This document shows positions 17,930-26,098 of a stretch of 36,381 bases of DNA, one piece after another. This stretch comes from Crocosphaera sp. Its GTDB lineage: Bacteria > Cyanobacteriota > Cyanobacteriia > Cyanobacteriales > Microcystaceae. Where the stretch lies: assembly GCA_030065205.1 (NCBI GenBank), contig JASJDN010000033.1, positions 1-36,381 on the forward strand, read 5' to 3'. The position numbers and the translations under genes were made by a program. The notes below the pieces were generated by a model. The model did not search any database. It was not told the DNA's origin and saw only the letters and a list, made by a program, of their open reading frames with translations. Numbering within the stretch: position 1 is the first letter of the stretch; each line of letters opens with the position of its first letter.

Positions 17930-19042
17930 GTGTGGATAAGGGGTTTATTATATAGTTTAGCTGGTATTACTGCTGCTTTGTTTGGTTGGAATATTGCTTT
18001 ACTATTAGTTTATTTAACTAAATTTATTCTAACAACTATTTCTAAAAATGAAATTTCTTCTAGTCTTGAAACAACCCTATTTAATTTTGAGAGGATTTTT
18101 TTACCAGAAATATTTTTATTCCCCATTGTCGCATCTTGTTTAAGTGTATTATTAGTTTTAACTGCTATTTATTTAAGTAATCCAACCCATGACAAAGCCA
18201 ATAGAAGAAAAAGAAAAGATTATATTTATATGGCTTTAAAAATGGGTATAATAACAGGTTTAATATCGGCTCTAATTACTATTATATTATATCAACCTGA
18301 TTGGACTTCTGGCGTTATTAGAAGGTTATTTGGTTGGGGTATTATTGGGTTAGGAATAGGTTTAGCAGAAGGACTCTGTTGGCGTTTTTTAACAACAGAA
18401 GGGTCAAGTTCTTTTACAATAAATAGACTTATAAGATCACCTATTTTTGGGTTTTTAGCCGGATTGATAGCAGCTTTTTTAATCGAATTAATTAGACAAA
18501 CAACTAAATTAGGAGGATATGAAGAACCCCTAGGGTTTATAATTTTAGGGATATGTTTGGGACTATCTTTAACCTTTTCTACTACTCCTGCTTATCAAGT
18601 TGCACTGAGAGCAGGTCGAGGTTTTGGAATGACAAAAAAACAAAGTGATAATAGACAGGATAAACCTAAAATCATACTCAACGATAATACTGTACCATTA
18701 AGTTTAATTTACTTTTCTGATCAGGACATAATAGAAGAAGGATTATCAATTCAACTCCCCACTAAAAATCATTCTACTATTGTTATTGGCTCAGCTAACG
18801 ATTCACATATATTTTTACCTGGAACCCCAACAAAAGCAGCAACATTGACCCTAGAAAAAAAGCAATGGACAATTAAATGTTTTGCAGAATATAAAGTCCA
18901 AATACAAGCCAAATATTTATTAGAAAATAGCCGTCCTCAACCATTACATCATAATCAAATACTGACTTTTTACTATGAAAAAGACAAAGAAAAGTTTTAC
19001 CGCTTTATTTTTTACGATCGCTTCCTTGATCCGAGTACCTAA
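17930..19042 (+). CDS. Six-TM membrane protein with FHA-like C-terminal domain
   Basis: 370 residues from GTG 17930; a GTG at 17921 is also in frame but sits directly on the GGAGGAG ribosome site (17915-17921), while 17930 has normal spacing. About six hydrophobic segments fill the first 220 residues (such as GITAALFGWNIALLLVYL, IVASCLSVLLVLTAIYL, IIGLGIGLAEGLCW, FLAGLIAAFLIELI, FIILGICLGLSL). The last 120 residues are beta-rich and resemble an FHA fold (STIVIGSANDSHIFLPG, then HNQILTFYY). The canonical phosphothreonine residues (GR, SxxH) are not obvious, so phosphopeptide binding is doubtful. Its stop is four bases before the next start. Confidence 0.65.
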   Translation: MWIRGLLYSLAGITAALFGWNIALLLVYLTKFILTTISKNEISSSLETTLFNFERIFLPEIFLFPIVASCLSVLLVLTAIYLSNPTHDKANRRKRKDYIYMALKMGIITGLISALITIILYQPDWTSGVIRRLFGWGIIGLGIGLAEGLCWRFLTTEGSSSFTINRLIRSPIFGFLAGLIAAFLIELIRQTTKLGGYEEPLGFIILGICLGLSLTFSTTPAYQVALRAGRGFGMTKKQSDNRQDKPKIILNDNTVPLSLIYFSDQDIIEEGLSIQLPTKNHSTIVIGSANDSHIFLPGTPTKAATLTLEKKQWTIKCFAEYKVQIQAKYLLENSRPQPLHHNQILTFYYEKDKEKFYRFIFYDRFLDPST

Positions 19043-19046
19043 AAAA

Positions 19047-20345
19047 ATGACTTTATTCCATCAAAAAGCCGTAATATTAGCTAGTATTTTTGCTAGTTTC
19101 TTTACACTACCAGTTCTTGCTAATTCTAATACTGTTGAAATAATTAGAGATAATTCTGAGCAAGATGATGTTACCTTAAAAGTTAGGGTGGTTAACGATC
19201 AAAGAATTCCCATTCGAGGACTAACGGTAGAAAACTTTGAAGTCAAAACCACGCTTCCTAATGGACAAGAAGTGGTATTAAAAGAACCAGATATTCAATT
19301 AATACCACCAGAAGAAACTCAACCTGATCCTACCTATTTAGTCATCTTATTAGATATGAGTGGTAGTATGAAACATGAAGATGATTCTGGTATAATCAAG
19401 TTAACGGGAGCAATTAATGGAGTGCAAGCATTTCTTGAGGCCATCGAAACGCAAAACCTTCCTGTTAAAGTTGCATTAGTTCCCTTTGGAGAAGGGTGTA
19501 ATAATAGTTATCCCGTTACTCAAGAAATTATTAGAGAGAGTTTAGAATCACGTCCTTATCTAGACACTAAATCTTATCTTAAAAAACTTGCTAATATCGA
19601 TGTCTGTGCTGCTACGAATCTTTACCAACCTCTGACTGAAGCAGTAGAATTTCTAGGGACTGACAACCGTTTTCAACCCGATGTATCTGGAGTTATACCA
19701 CGATTAGGTGTTATTTTATTTACGGATGGTTTTGATGCTGATCCTAACCGCGATCGTGAAGAAACACGCTTTCAAGACTTAAAAAATACTTTGGAACAAC
19801 AGAATCACGTAACGGTTCATACCATGGGATATGGAGAGTCTTTATCAGAAGTGTATAACCGCGCTGATTGCGATTATAACTTATCAGGAGAAAAGCTAAC
19901 GGTTAATAATCTTTTACAATGGTGTCGTTTTATTGGAAAAGATATTAGAGAGTTTATTGTTGATCAAGATCGTCTACAAGACATTGCTCAGACAACAGGG
20001 GGGATTTCCTTATTTCCTGAAAATGCTCAACAAGTCATTGATAGTTTAAAGACATTTTTAACCACTTTACGAGAATATGAGATTACTTATGAACAACCCA
20101 ATGCAGAAAAAGCAGGTTCTTATAAAACTCAAGTGATTGTTAATTCCGAAACTCATCAATTAGAAGAGCTACCTTCTAACCCAACAACCGTCCGATTGAA
20201 AAATTTTTCCTATCAACCCCTATCTTGGTGGGAACATCTCTTATTTTTAATCATAACCATAATCATTGGTTTAGTCGGCATCAATCAATTTGAGCAATGG
20301 AGTCAAAATCTAAAACAACAAGCTAAGAGAAATCTTCATTCTTGA
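19047..20345 (+). CDS. Secreted, membrane-anchored vWA protein, last gene of the operon
   Basis: 432 residues from ATG 19047, chosen because it opens a clean Sec signal peptide (hydrophobic 8-20, cleavage likely after LPVLA at 25); an upstream in-frame ATG at 18975 would bury it. The vWA domain starts near 96 with an intact MIDAS, DMSGS (D103, S105, S107), and later LFTDGFD. The C-terminus has one membrane helix (about 401-420, HLLFLIITIIIGLVGINQF) and a short basic tail. The domain therefore faces the periplasm with a C-terminal anchor, an architecture comparable with BatA-like vWA proteins. Its stop codon coincides with an IS200/IS605 right-end relic (see 20342-20373). Confidence 0.8.
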   Translation: MTLFHQKAVILASIFASFFTLPVLANSNTVEIIRDNSEQDDVTLKVRVVNDQRIPIRGLTVENFEVKTTLPNGQEVVLKEPDIQLIPPEETQPDPTYLVILLDMSGSMKHEDDSGIIKLTGAINGVQAFLEAIETQNLPVKVALVPFGEGCNNSYPVTQEIIRESLESRPYLDTKSYLKKLANIDVCAATNLYQPLTEAVEFLGTDNRFQPDVSGVIPRLGVILFTDGFDADPNRDREETRFQDLKNTLEQQNHVTVHTMGYGESLSEVYNRADCDYNLSGEKLTVNNLLQWCRFIGKDIREFIVDQDRLQDIAQTTGGISLFPENAQQVIDSLKTFLTTLREYEITYEQPNAEKAGSYKTQVIVNSETHQLEELPSNPTTVRLKNFSYQPLSWWEHLLFLIITIIIGLVGINQFEQWSQNLKQQAKRNLHS

Positions 20346-20373
20346 ACCTCCCGTCGCTGAAAGCGAGGGATTC
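20342..20373 (-). mobile_element. Relic right end of an IS200/IS605-family element
   Basis: On the minus strand this reads GAAT (20370-20373), a hairpin CCC/GGG plus AGCGA/TCGCT around a 3-base loop (20350-20369), four bases, then TCAA (20342-20345). That is the IS608-type right-end plan: guide tetranucleotide GAAT beside the hairpin and cleavage site TCAA. The same plan occurs at 28508-28541. No matching left end (TTAC plus AAAG plus hairpin) is visible, so this is a solo relic. Confidence 0.6.
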
Positions 20374-20398
20374 CCATATAGACAAATTCTGCCCCGAA

Positions 20399-20442
20399 AT
20401 TCTTCCCGTCCGCTATGCCGAGGGTCTTCTTTCGGGAAGAAT
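20399..20442. repeat. Long hairpin with perfect 10-bp stem
   Basis: ATTCTTCCCG (20399-20408) and CGGGAAGAAT (20433-20442) are perfect inverted repeats around a 24-base loop. It lies between the vWA operon and the AIM24-like gene, and could terminate the operon or belong to the IS relic beside it. There is no clean T-run on the plus strand. Confidence 0.6.
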
Positions 20443-20502
20443 GATAAAATGATCATCAGGGATTGATACTTTTGTCTCTTTTTAATCATCTAACCCGAAC
20501 CC

Positions 20503-21162
20503 GTGCTTTATAAAGTCCGTTGTCGTCCTGCTTTTGCTGCTTTATTTGTCACCCTCAACCCTGGAGAAAAGATAACAATCAAAATGGGTTCAATTATTAG
20601 TATGGATGGAGATGTAACCGTCAAAACGCAGTTTTGTGGTTTTTGGCTATGGGCATTAGTTAGACAATTTTGTGGTGGAGAGGATACTTTAGTCCAGTAT
20701 GTGATTAATGAGACGGCAGACCCGATAACGGTGGTTTTGAGTCAAACAACCATAGGAGATATTGAACGCATTGATTTATCCCAAGGTTCTATGTGTTTAC
20801 AACCAGGAGTCTTTTTAGCCTATACCAAAGGGGTTAAAATTGAAAATCATTGGGCTGGCTTTGGTAGTTGGTTAGCTGGAGACGGATTATTTAAAACAAA
20901 GTTTAAAGGGAAGGGACGGGTGTTTATTGGGGCCTATGGCGGTATTATCAAAAAAACTGTTTATCAAGACTTAGTTATCGAACAAGGACATTTATTGGCT
21001 TATCGTCCCAAAACCCCTGTAAAATATCACAAAGAAGAAGAAAAAGTCTATATTACTGTTTCAGGGATAAAGGCTAAAAATAAACGGACTCAAGGCACTA
21101 TAATTTATTATCAGTCTCGTACTATTAAAGGGTTACTAAATTATCTTCGTTCTTTAGTTTAG
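20503..21162 (+). CDS. AIM24/TIGR00266 family protein
   Basis: 219 residues with GTG start. The sequence follows the AIM24 (formerly DUF124) single-domain fold throughout: RPAFAALFVTLNPGE at the start, SMDGDVTVKTQ, TIGDIERIDL, LQPGVFLAYTKGVKI, GFGSWLAGDGLFK, GRVFIGAYGGI and the terminal YYQSRTIKGLLNYLR. Bacterial members are of unknown function; the yeast relative is a mitochondrial inner-membrane organiser. Soluble, no signal peptide. It is separated from the vWA operon by the IS relic and a hairpin, so I treat it as an independent gene. Confidence 0.8.
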   Translation: MLYKVRCRPAFAALFVTLNPGEKITIKMGSIISMDGDVTVKTQFCGFWLWALVRQFCGGEDTLVQYVINETADPITVVLSQTTIGDIERIDLSQGSMCLQPGVFLAYTKGVKIENHWAGFGSWLAGDGLFKTKFKGKGRVFIGAYGGIIKKTVYQDLVIEQGHLLAYRPKTPVKYHKEEEKVYITVSGIKAKNKRTQGTIIYYQSRTIKGLLNYLRSLV

Positions 21163-21167
21163 GGTTG

Positions 21168-21186
21168 GTTGAGATGCTTCCTCAAC
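21168..21186 (+). terminator. Weak terminator-like hairpin after the AIM24 gene
   Basis: GTTGAG (21168-21173) pairs with CTCAAC (21181-21186) around seven bases, six bases after the stop. The following sequence is A/T-rich but not a T-run, so support is modest. Confidence 0.35.
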
Positions 21187-21297
21187 TATTAATAAAAATA
21201 TATTACTGTCTAACCAGTGAGTTGATCACTTAACAGATAATCTATTATCATTATCATCAGAATTAATCTCTGTAAATAGATTTTATCCATAACTAAA

Positions 21298-22398
21298 ATG
21301 TTAATGAGAATCGATATTGATCACATTCATTGGTATGTAAAAGATACAGGCAATTGGAAAAAGTGGTTTATTAATGTGATGGGCTTTCACTCCATTGCTG
21401 GCGGGAAGAATCATCATACTTATACAGAAATTGTTAAGACTGGAAGTAAAAAAAATCCGATTATTTTTGTCATTTCTTCTCCTTTATCTGATCAAAGTCC
21501 TGTAGCTAAATTTCTAGACATTCATCCTCCTGGAGTGGCTGATGTTGCTTTTAGAGTGAGTAACTTAAAGATGTTACTAGAAAAAATAACGAGACTTGGC
21601 ACAGTCATTAAAACACCAATTCAAGAAAAAAAGTACACTCAAGGTTATCTAAAATGGAGTCAAATTATTAGTAGAACAGGTATAACACATAGCCTATTTG
21701 AACGGCAAGGAACTACTTCAATTTTACCCGAAGATTGGATTCAAGAGACTCCAATTAATAGTAAAGATAAAAATTATTTTTTGGGTTTAGATCATTTGGT
21801 TTTGAATGTTCCGAAAGGAGAGTTAAACTTAACAATAGATTGGTACTATAAAACATTAGGATTTCAAAAAAAACAGTTCTTTAAAATAGAAACACCCCAA
21901 TCAGGCTTATATTCTCAAGTTATGTTTCATCCTGTGGGAAATATACAATTGCCCATTAATGAACCCATTTCTAAAAATTCACAAATTCAAGAATTCTTGG
22001 ATATTAATCACGGCTCAGGGATCCAACATATTGCGTTGAAAACTAATAAAATCACGGAAGTCACTCGAAAACTACGCAACAATGGCTTGACCTTTTTAAA
22101 CGTCCCTAATACCTACTATGAAAATTTAGAAAAATCTAATTTTGACTTGAGACTTAATCAACAAGAATGGCAGGAAATTATTAAAGAAAATATACTAATA
22201 GATAAAGAACAAGCCAAAGACAATCAAAATCATCCGTTACTTTTGCAAATATTTACTGAACCCATTTTTGAAAAACCCACCTTCTTTTTTGAAATCATCG
22301 AAAGACGAGAACAAGCCAAAGGGTTTGGAGAAGGTAATTTTAGAGCATTATTTGAAGCTATTGAAAGAGAACAAATCAAACGAGGAACGCTTACATAA
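21298..22398 (+). CDS. hppD: 4-hydroxyphenylpyruvate dioxygenase
   Basis: 366 residues with two vicinal-oxygen-chelate halves. The enzyme converts 4-hydroxyphenylpyruvate and O2 to homogentisate, which in cyanobacteria feeds tocopherol synthesis. The C-terminal half holds the 2-His-1-carboxylate iron site: H166 (LDHLVLNVP), H244 (GSGIQHIAL) and E332 (FFFEIIERR). The N-terminal half has DHIHWYV and HPPGVADVAFRV. The C-terminal GFGEGNFRALFEAIEREQ is the family signature that gates the active site. ATG codons at 21298 and 21304 are both possible starts. The 135 bases upstream hold no clear promoter. Confidence 0.88.
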   Translation: MLMRIDIDHIHWYVKDTGNWKKWFINVMGFHSIAGGKNHHTYTEIVKTGSKKNPIIFVISSPLSDQSPVAKFLDIHPPGVADVAFRVSNLKMLLEKITRLGTVIKTPIQEKKYTQGYLKWSQIISRTGITHSLFERQGTTSILPEDWIQETPINSKDKNYFLGLDHLVLNVPKGELNLTIDWYYKTLGFQKKQFFKIETPQSGLYSQVMFHPVGNIQLPINEPISKNSQIQEFLDINHGSGIQHIALKTNKITEVTRKLRNNGLTFLNVPNTYYENLEKSNFDLRLNQQEWQEIIKENILIDKEQAKDNQNHPLLLQIFTEPIFEKPTFFFEIIERREQAKGFGEGNFRALFEAIEREQIKRGTLT

Positions 22399-22501
22399 CT
22401 CATCATCAATAATTCTTGAAATAATCTAAAATCCTTCCCTTTAAAATAATTTAATTTGTTATCCTAGAAACAAAACCAGTGTCTCCGTTTTTAGCCGTCG
22501 A

Positions 22502-23638
22502 ATGCCATCAAAAACTACTAATACTAATACGACAACTACCCCAGTCACCACTTGCATTAATTCCTTATTCGTCTCCCCGACTCAAGTGATGCAAGGAGAA
22601 GGAACCATATCTCAGTCAGGACAAGTAATCTCTGGTTTGGGTAAACGTCCTGTAGTTGTAGGGGGAAATCATAGCCTTAACCTTATTTCTTCTCATTTAA
22701 CCCCAATTTTTAAACAATTTAGCCTCACAGCAAACTTTGATAGCTATGCTCCCGACTGTTCGGAAACTTCCTTAAAAAATCTCGCTCAAACCACCCAAAA
22801 TCATCAAGCTGACTTAATTATTGGGGTAGGTGGAGGAAAAGCCCTTGATACCGCCAAACTACTGGCTCATCAGCAACAACTCCCCATCGTTACCATTCCT
22901 ACCTCCGGGGCTACCTGTGCCGCTTGGACAGCCCTTTCTAACGTTTATTCTAACCAAGGGGCGTTTCAATACGACGTACCCTTATCCCGTTGTCCCGACT
23001 TACTGATTCTAGACTACAATCTCATCAAAACAGCCCCAAAACGGACATTAGTCGCTGGCATCGGAGATGCGATCGCCAAATGGTATGAAGCCTCTGTTAG
23101 TAGCGGTAATTCTAGCGCAACGTTAACCATTGCTGCCGTACAACAAGCCCGGGTATTACGGGATCTTCTCTTACAAAAATCCGTTAACGCTTTGGATAAT
23201 ATCGGGGGAGAAGATTGGCGAGAAGTGGTTAATGCTACCGTCTTGTTAGCTGGAGTGATTGGGGGGTTAGGGGGGGCAAATTGTCGCACTGTAGCCGCCC
23301 ATGCTGTCCATAATGGCTTAACCCATATTCCGGCTGCCCACGATGCCTTACACGGGGAAAAAGTTGCCTACGGTATCTTAGTGCAATTAAGGCTAGAAGA
23401 AATGTTACAGGGGAATCAATTAGCAGCCACCTCTCGGCAACAACTATTAAAATTCTATGACGAGATTGGTTTACCCAAAAGTTTAGAAGACTTGGGATTA
23501 TCTCACGTAACGTTAAAAGAATTACGTCAAGCTGCACTGATTACTTGTCATCCGAAGTCTGATATTCATCGTTTACCGTTTAAAGTATCCCCAGAACAAC
23601 TATTATCAGCCATGGTGTCAACTCTGGCTGATAATTAA
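22502..23638 (+). CDS. Iron-containing alcohol dehydrogenase family (GldA-like)
   Basis: 378 residues of the group III metal-dependent dehydrogenase fold, close to glycerol dehydrogenases. The NAD-binding motif GVGGGKALDTAK, the PTSGATCAAWTALSNVY block and the metal site (GIGDAIAKWYE aspartate; HAVHNGLTH and HDALHGEKVAYG histidines) are all present, so it should be catalytically competent with a divalent metal. Substrate cannot be read from sequence. The N-terminus has a Thr/Asn-rich extension (TTNTNTTTTPVTT) that is unlikely to be structured. It converges with gloA on the opposite strand. Confidence 0.8.
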   Translation: MPSKTTNTNTTTTPVTTCINSLFVSPTQVMQGEGTISQSGQVISGLGKRPVVVGGNHSLNLISSHLTPIFKQFSLTANFDSYAPDCSETSLKNLAQTTQNHQADLIIGVGGGKALDTAKLLAHQQQLPIVTIPTSGATCAAWTALSNVYSNQGAFQYDVPLSRCPDLLILDYNLIKTAPKRTLVAGIGDAIAKWYEASVSSGNSSATLTIAAVQQARVLRDLLLQKSVNALDNIGGEDWREVVNATVLLAGVIGGLGGANCRTVAAHAVHNGLTHIPAAHDALHGEKVAYGILVQLRLEEMLQGNQLAATSRQQLLKFYDEIGLPKSLEDLGLSHVTLKELRQAALITCHPKSDIHRLPFKVSPEQLLSAMVSTLADN

Positions 23639-23650
23639 CAGAAATGGCAA

Positions 23651-23731
23651 GTCATTGCGAGGAGATTGCTTCAGAGGCAGAGTTAAGTCTCAAAATAAAA
23701 TTAACTCAAAATTTTGCCTCTTCGCAATGAC
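23651..23731. repeat. Nested palindrome between convergent genes
   Basis: Outer arms GTCATTGCGA (23651-23660) and TCGCAATGAC (23722-23731) are perfect. Inside are AGAGGCA/TGCCTCT (23673-23679, 23715-23721) and GAGTTAA/TTAACTC (23680-23686, 23701-23707). The GTCATTGCGAGGA core resembles dispersed repeats seen in many bacterial genomes. It could also serve as a bidirectional terminator for the dehydrogenase and gloA. Confidence 0.6.
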
Positions 23732-23762
23732 ATTTTCCCTATACTTTAGGTGATCTCAACAA

Positions 23763-24194
23763 TTAAGATGCCGTTCCTACGGTTTCTTTGTCTTTTTTAG
23801 CTGATCCTTGAGTTCCCAGTTGAATTAATTCAACTTTATAACCGTTAGGATCTTCTACAAAAGCAATAACCGTTGTCCCGTGTTTCATGGGACCGGGTTC
23901 TCTAGTAACATTCCCACCTTGTTGTTTAATTTTTTCACAGGTTCCGTAAATATCATCTACTCCCAGGGCAATATGTCCATAAGCATTCCCTAAGTCGTAG
24001 GAATCCACCCCCCAATTATAGGTTAATTCAATCACTGCGCTGTCGGACTCATCGCCATACCCCACAAAAGCAAGGGTAAATTCACCCCCTGGATAATCTT
24101 TTTGGCGAATCAGTTTCATTCCTAACACATCACAGTAAAATTTTAAGGATTCTTCCAGGTTTTTCACCCTTAACATGGTGTGTAAAATACGCAT
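23763..24194 (-). CDS. gloA: Lactoylglutathione lyase (glyoxalase I)
   Basis: 143 residues. Glyoxalase I isomerises the hemithioacetal of methylglyoxal and glutathione to lactoylglutathione. The four metal ligands fall at the standard positions: H5 (RILHTMLRV), E56 (AVIELTYN), H74 ([10 protein letters not shown]) and E122 (GYKVELIQL). Family signatures [22 protein letters not shown] and KSLKFY-like helix ([16 protein letters not shown]) are present. The last 15 residues are a short charged extension. It lies 15 bases downstream of the MscS gene on the same strand and could be co-transcribed. Confidence 0.92.
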   Translation of the reverse strand: MRILHTMLRVKNLEESLKFYCDVLGMKLIRQKDYPGGEFTLAFVGYGDESDSAVIELTYNWGVDSYDLGNAYGHIALGVDDIYGTCEKIKQQGGNVTREPGPMKHGTTVIAFVEDPNGYKVELIQLGTQGSAKKDKETVGTAS

Positions 24195-24209
24195 AATTTC
24201 TTGATTCAG

Positions 24210-25883
24210 TTAAACAACTATGTGATCAGTGTGATCTTTATTTGTCATGTTATCATTTGTAAACCAAATTTTCTGTTGGGGGACAGGTAAAGGTAACCCT
24301 TGTTGATCAAATTCGTTCTTGAGACGACGACGAAATTCCCGAGACACATCCCATTGTTTGAGGGGTTTGGTTTTAATCCAAACTCGAATAATTAACCCTC
24401 GTTCAGCAAAGTTATCCACCCCTAAAATTTCAGGTTTATCTACGATATACTGTCGCCATTGTCGATCTTTAGCCATTGCTTCAGCTACATCTTTAACAAT
24501 ATGCAAGGCTTGATCAATATCGGCATCGTAAGCAACAGGAATTAATAAATCAGCCCGTGACCAATTACTAGAATGATTGGCTACAATTTTAACTTCACTA
24601 TTAGGAATGGTAATTAATCTTCCTTCTGGATCTCGCAATTGTGTAATCCTTAAATTGATATTTTCAACAAATCCCCCAAAGTCTTGAACTTGGATGACAT
24701 CCCCCACAGCGTATTGATCTTCCAGGATAATAAAAAAGCCATTAATTGCGTCTCTAATTAGGTTCTGAGATGCTAAAGAAACCCCTACCCCTAAAATACC
24801 TAAACCAGCTAATAAGGGGGCAGTATTAATACCAATTAACGATAAACCAATAAGGAAACCCGAACCTGTAAAAACGACAGTGACGACACTACGGAATACC
24901 ACAGTAACGGTATCAATTCGGAGTTGTAGACGTTGATTTTCATGAAAATCTAAGAGGTTACGAATCATCAAAGCAGATGTTAACTTGGCAATTAAAGCGT
25001 AACTTAAACGAATAGCTACGTAAGTTCCTAAGCCAACAAATCCTAATCTTGCAGGAATTCTCAACAGGGTAATTAACCAAACTTGAGCAATTCTTGTATA
25101 GGGAAATAAACCAACTATTACTAAGCTAGATCCGATCCAAATACCCGCTTGAGCCAGTTGTAAGAGTCGATATTGAACTTCTTTAATATTCCAATGTTGC
25201 CGATTGGTTAACAACATGGACATGGGCTGATCGCTTCTTTCTTCTCCGATACTTTCTTGAGATGATTTTAGATGATGAATTTGGCGGCTAATCAATTTAT
25301 TGATAATAAAAGCACCACCCAAAATACCGATGGAAATTAACCCTCTAGAAATTATATATTCTAACTCACGCTCACTTTTTGCTTGTTGTAACCCTTCTTT
25401 TAATCGCTCACTAATGTTACTTGCTTTTGTTTCAGCGTCAATGCCTTCATTTTGAAAATCCAGGTTTCCAATGGTGATTAATTGAATGGTTTCATCCCCG
25501 ACAGTGACATAAATTTTAGGATTTTCTCGTCCTCTATGGGTAATTTCTAAGTCTGGGTTTTCTTGGGAAAAATAGAGATCACTAATTCTATCTAAACGAG
25601 TTTTGATAATCTCAACCCTTTCACCGAGTTTTGATTTTGGGTAGGTTATATTGAATAAACAACGACCATCTAAGCGAATACAAGTGGTGATATTTGCTTC
25701 TTGAGAATTTTGCGGTAGCCAACTTTCTGTATCCTTAATTTCTGGTAAAAAAGGAATGACTTGAGGTTGTGCTTTTGCGGGTAATGTCCCTTGAAACGTG
25801 GTTATAAATAGTAGGGTGGTGGTTAAAAGTTTATGATTTAAAAAACGAGTGAGTGAGAGCTTATTTTTTAAGGATTTCAACAT
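24210..25883 (-). CDS. MscS-family mechanosensitive channel with large N-terminal region
   Basis: 557 residues. A hydrophobic signal (about 18-37, LLTTTLLFITTFQGTLPAKA) precedes a periplasmic segment of about 130 residues with RLDGRCLFNITYPKSKLGERVE, often seen in cyanobacterial MscS-like proteins. At least four further membrane segments follow, then the pore-lining helix and MscS beta domain (GLGILGVGVSLASQNLIRD, then EDQYAVGDVIQV and GFVENINLRITQLRDPEGR), and the alpha/beta cytoplasmic domain. Expected role: tension-gated efflux during hypo-osmotic shock at the inner membrane. Confidence 0.85.
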   Translation of the reverse strand: MLKSLKNKLSLTRFLNHKLLTTTLLFITTFQGTLPAKAQPQVIPFLPEIKDTESWLPQNSQEANITTCIRLDGRCLFNITYPKSKLGERVEIIKTRLDRISDLYFSQENPDLEITHRGRENPKIYVTVGDETIQLITIGNLDFQNEGIDAETKASNISERLKEGLQQAKSERELEYIISRGLISIGILGGAFIINKLISRQIHHLKSSQESIGEERSDQPMSMLLTNRQHWNIKEVQYRLLQLAQAGIWIGSSLVIVGLFPYTRIAQVWLITLLRIPARLGFVGLGTYVAIRLSYALIAKLTSALMIRNLLDFHENQRLQLRIDTVTVVFRSVVTVVFTGSGFLIGLSLIGINTAPLLAGLGILGVGVSLASQNLIRDAINGFFIILEDQYAVGDVIQVQDFGGFVENINLRITQLRDPEGRLITIPNSEVKIVANHSSNWSRADLLIPVAYDADIDQALHIVKDVAEAMAKDRQWRQYIVDKPEILGVDNFAERGLIIRVWIKTKPLKQWDVSREFRRRLKNEFDQQGLPLPVPQQKIWFTNDNMTNKDHTDHIVV

Positions 25884-26021
25884 AAATCAATCTAAACGAA
25901 AACAATTACTTCTTTGGTAATCTTCCTTTTGGTAAAGTGGTCAAGCTTGATACAGACAAGGAAAAATTGTCCATCAAGTTAATCTTAGTATAACTTAACA
26001 TTGAGATTTCGCAATAGACAA

Positions 26022-26069
26022 GGGTTGATAATGGATATTTTTTGGTGATCAAAAATACATTATCAACCC
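26022..26069. repeat. Long inverted repeat downstream of the MBL gene
   Basis: GGGTTGATAATG (26022-26033) and CATTATCAACCC (26058-26069) are perfect 12-bp arms, extended inward by TATTTTTTG and CAAAAATA with one bulge. It starts 30 bases past the stop of the MBL gene on the minus strand and may act as its terminator, though no T-run follows. The rest of the 215-base gap (25884-26098) shows nothing else I can support. Confidence 0.6.
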
Positions 26070-26098
26070 ATCAAGAATTTATGACTTTTTAAACTGAT

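Noticed and set aside
20350..20369. Ordinary rho-independent terminator of the vWA operon
   Set aside because: No T-run follows on the plus strand, and GAAT, hairpin and TCAA on the minus strand match an IS right end better.
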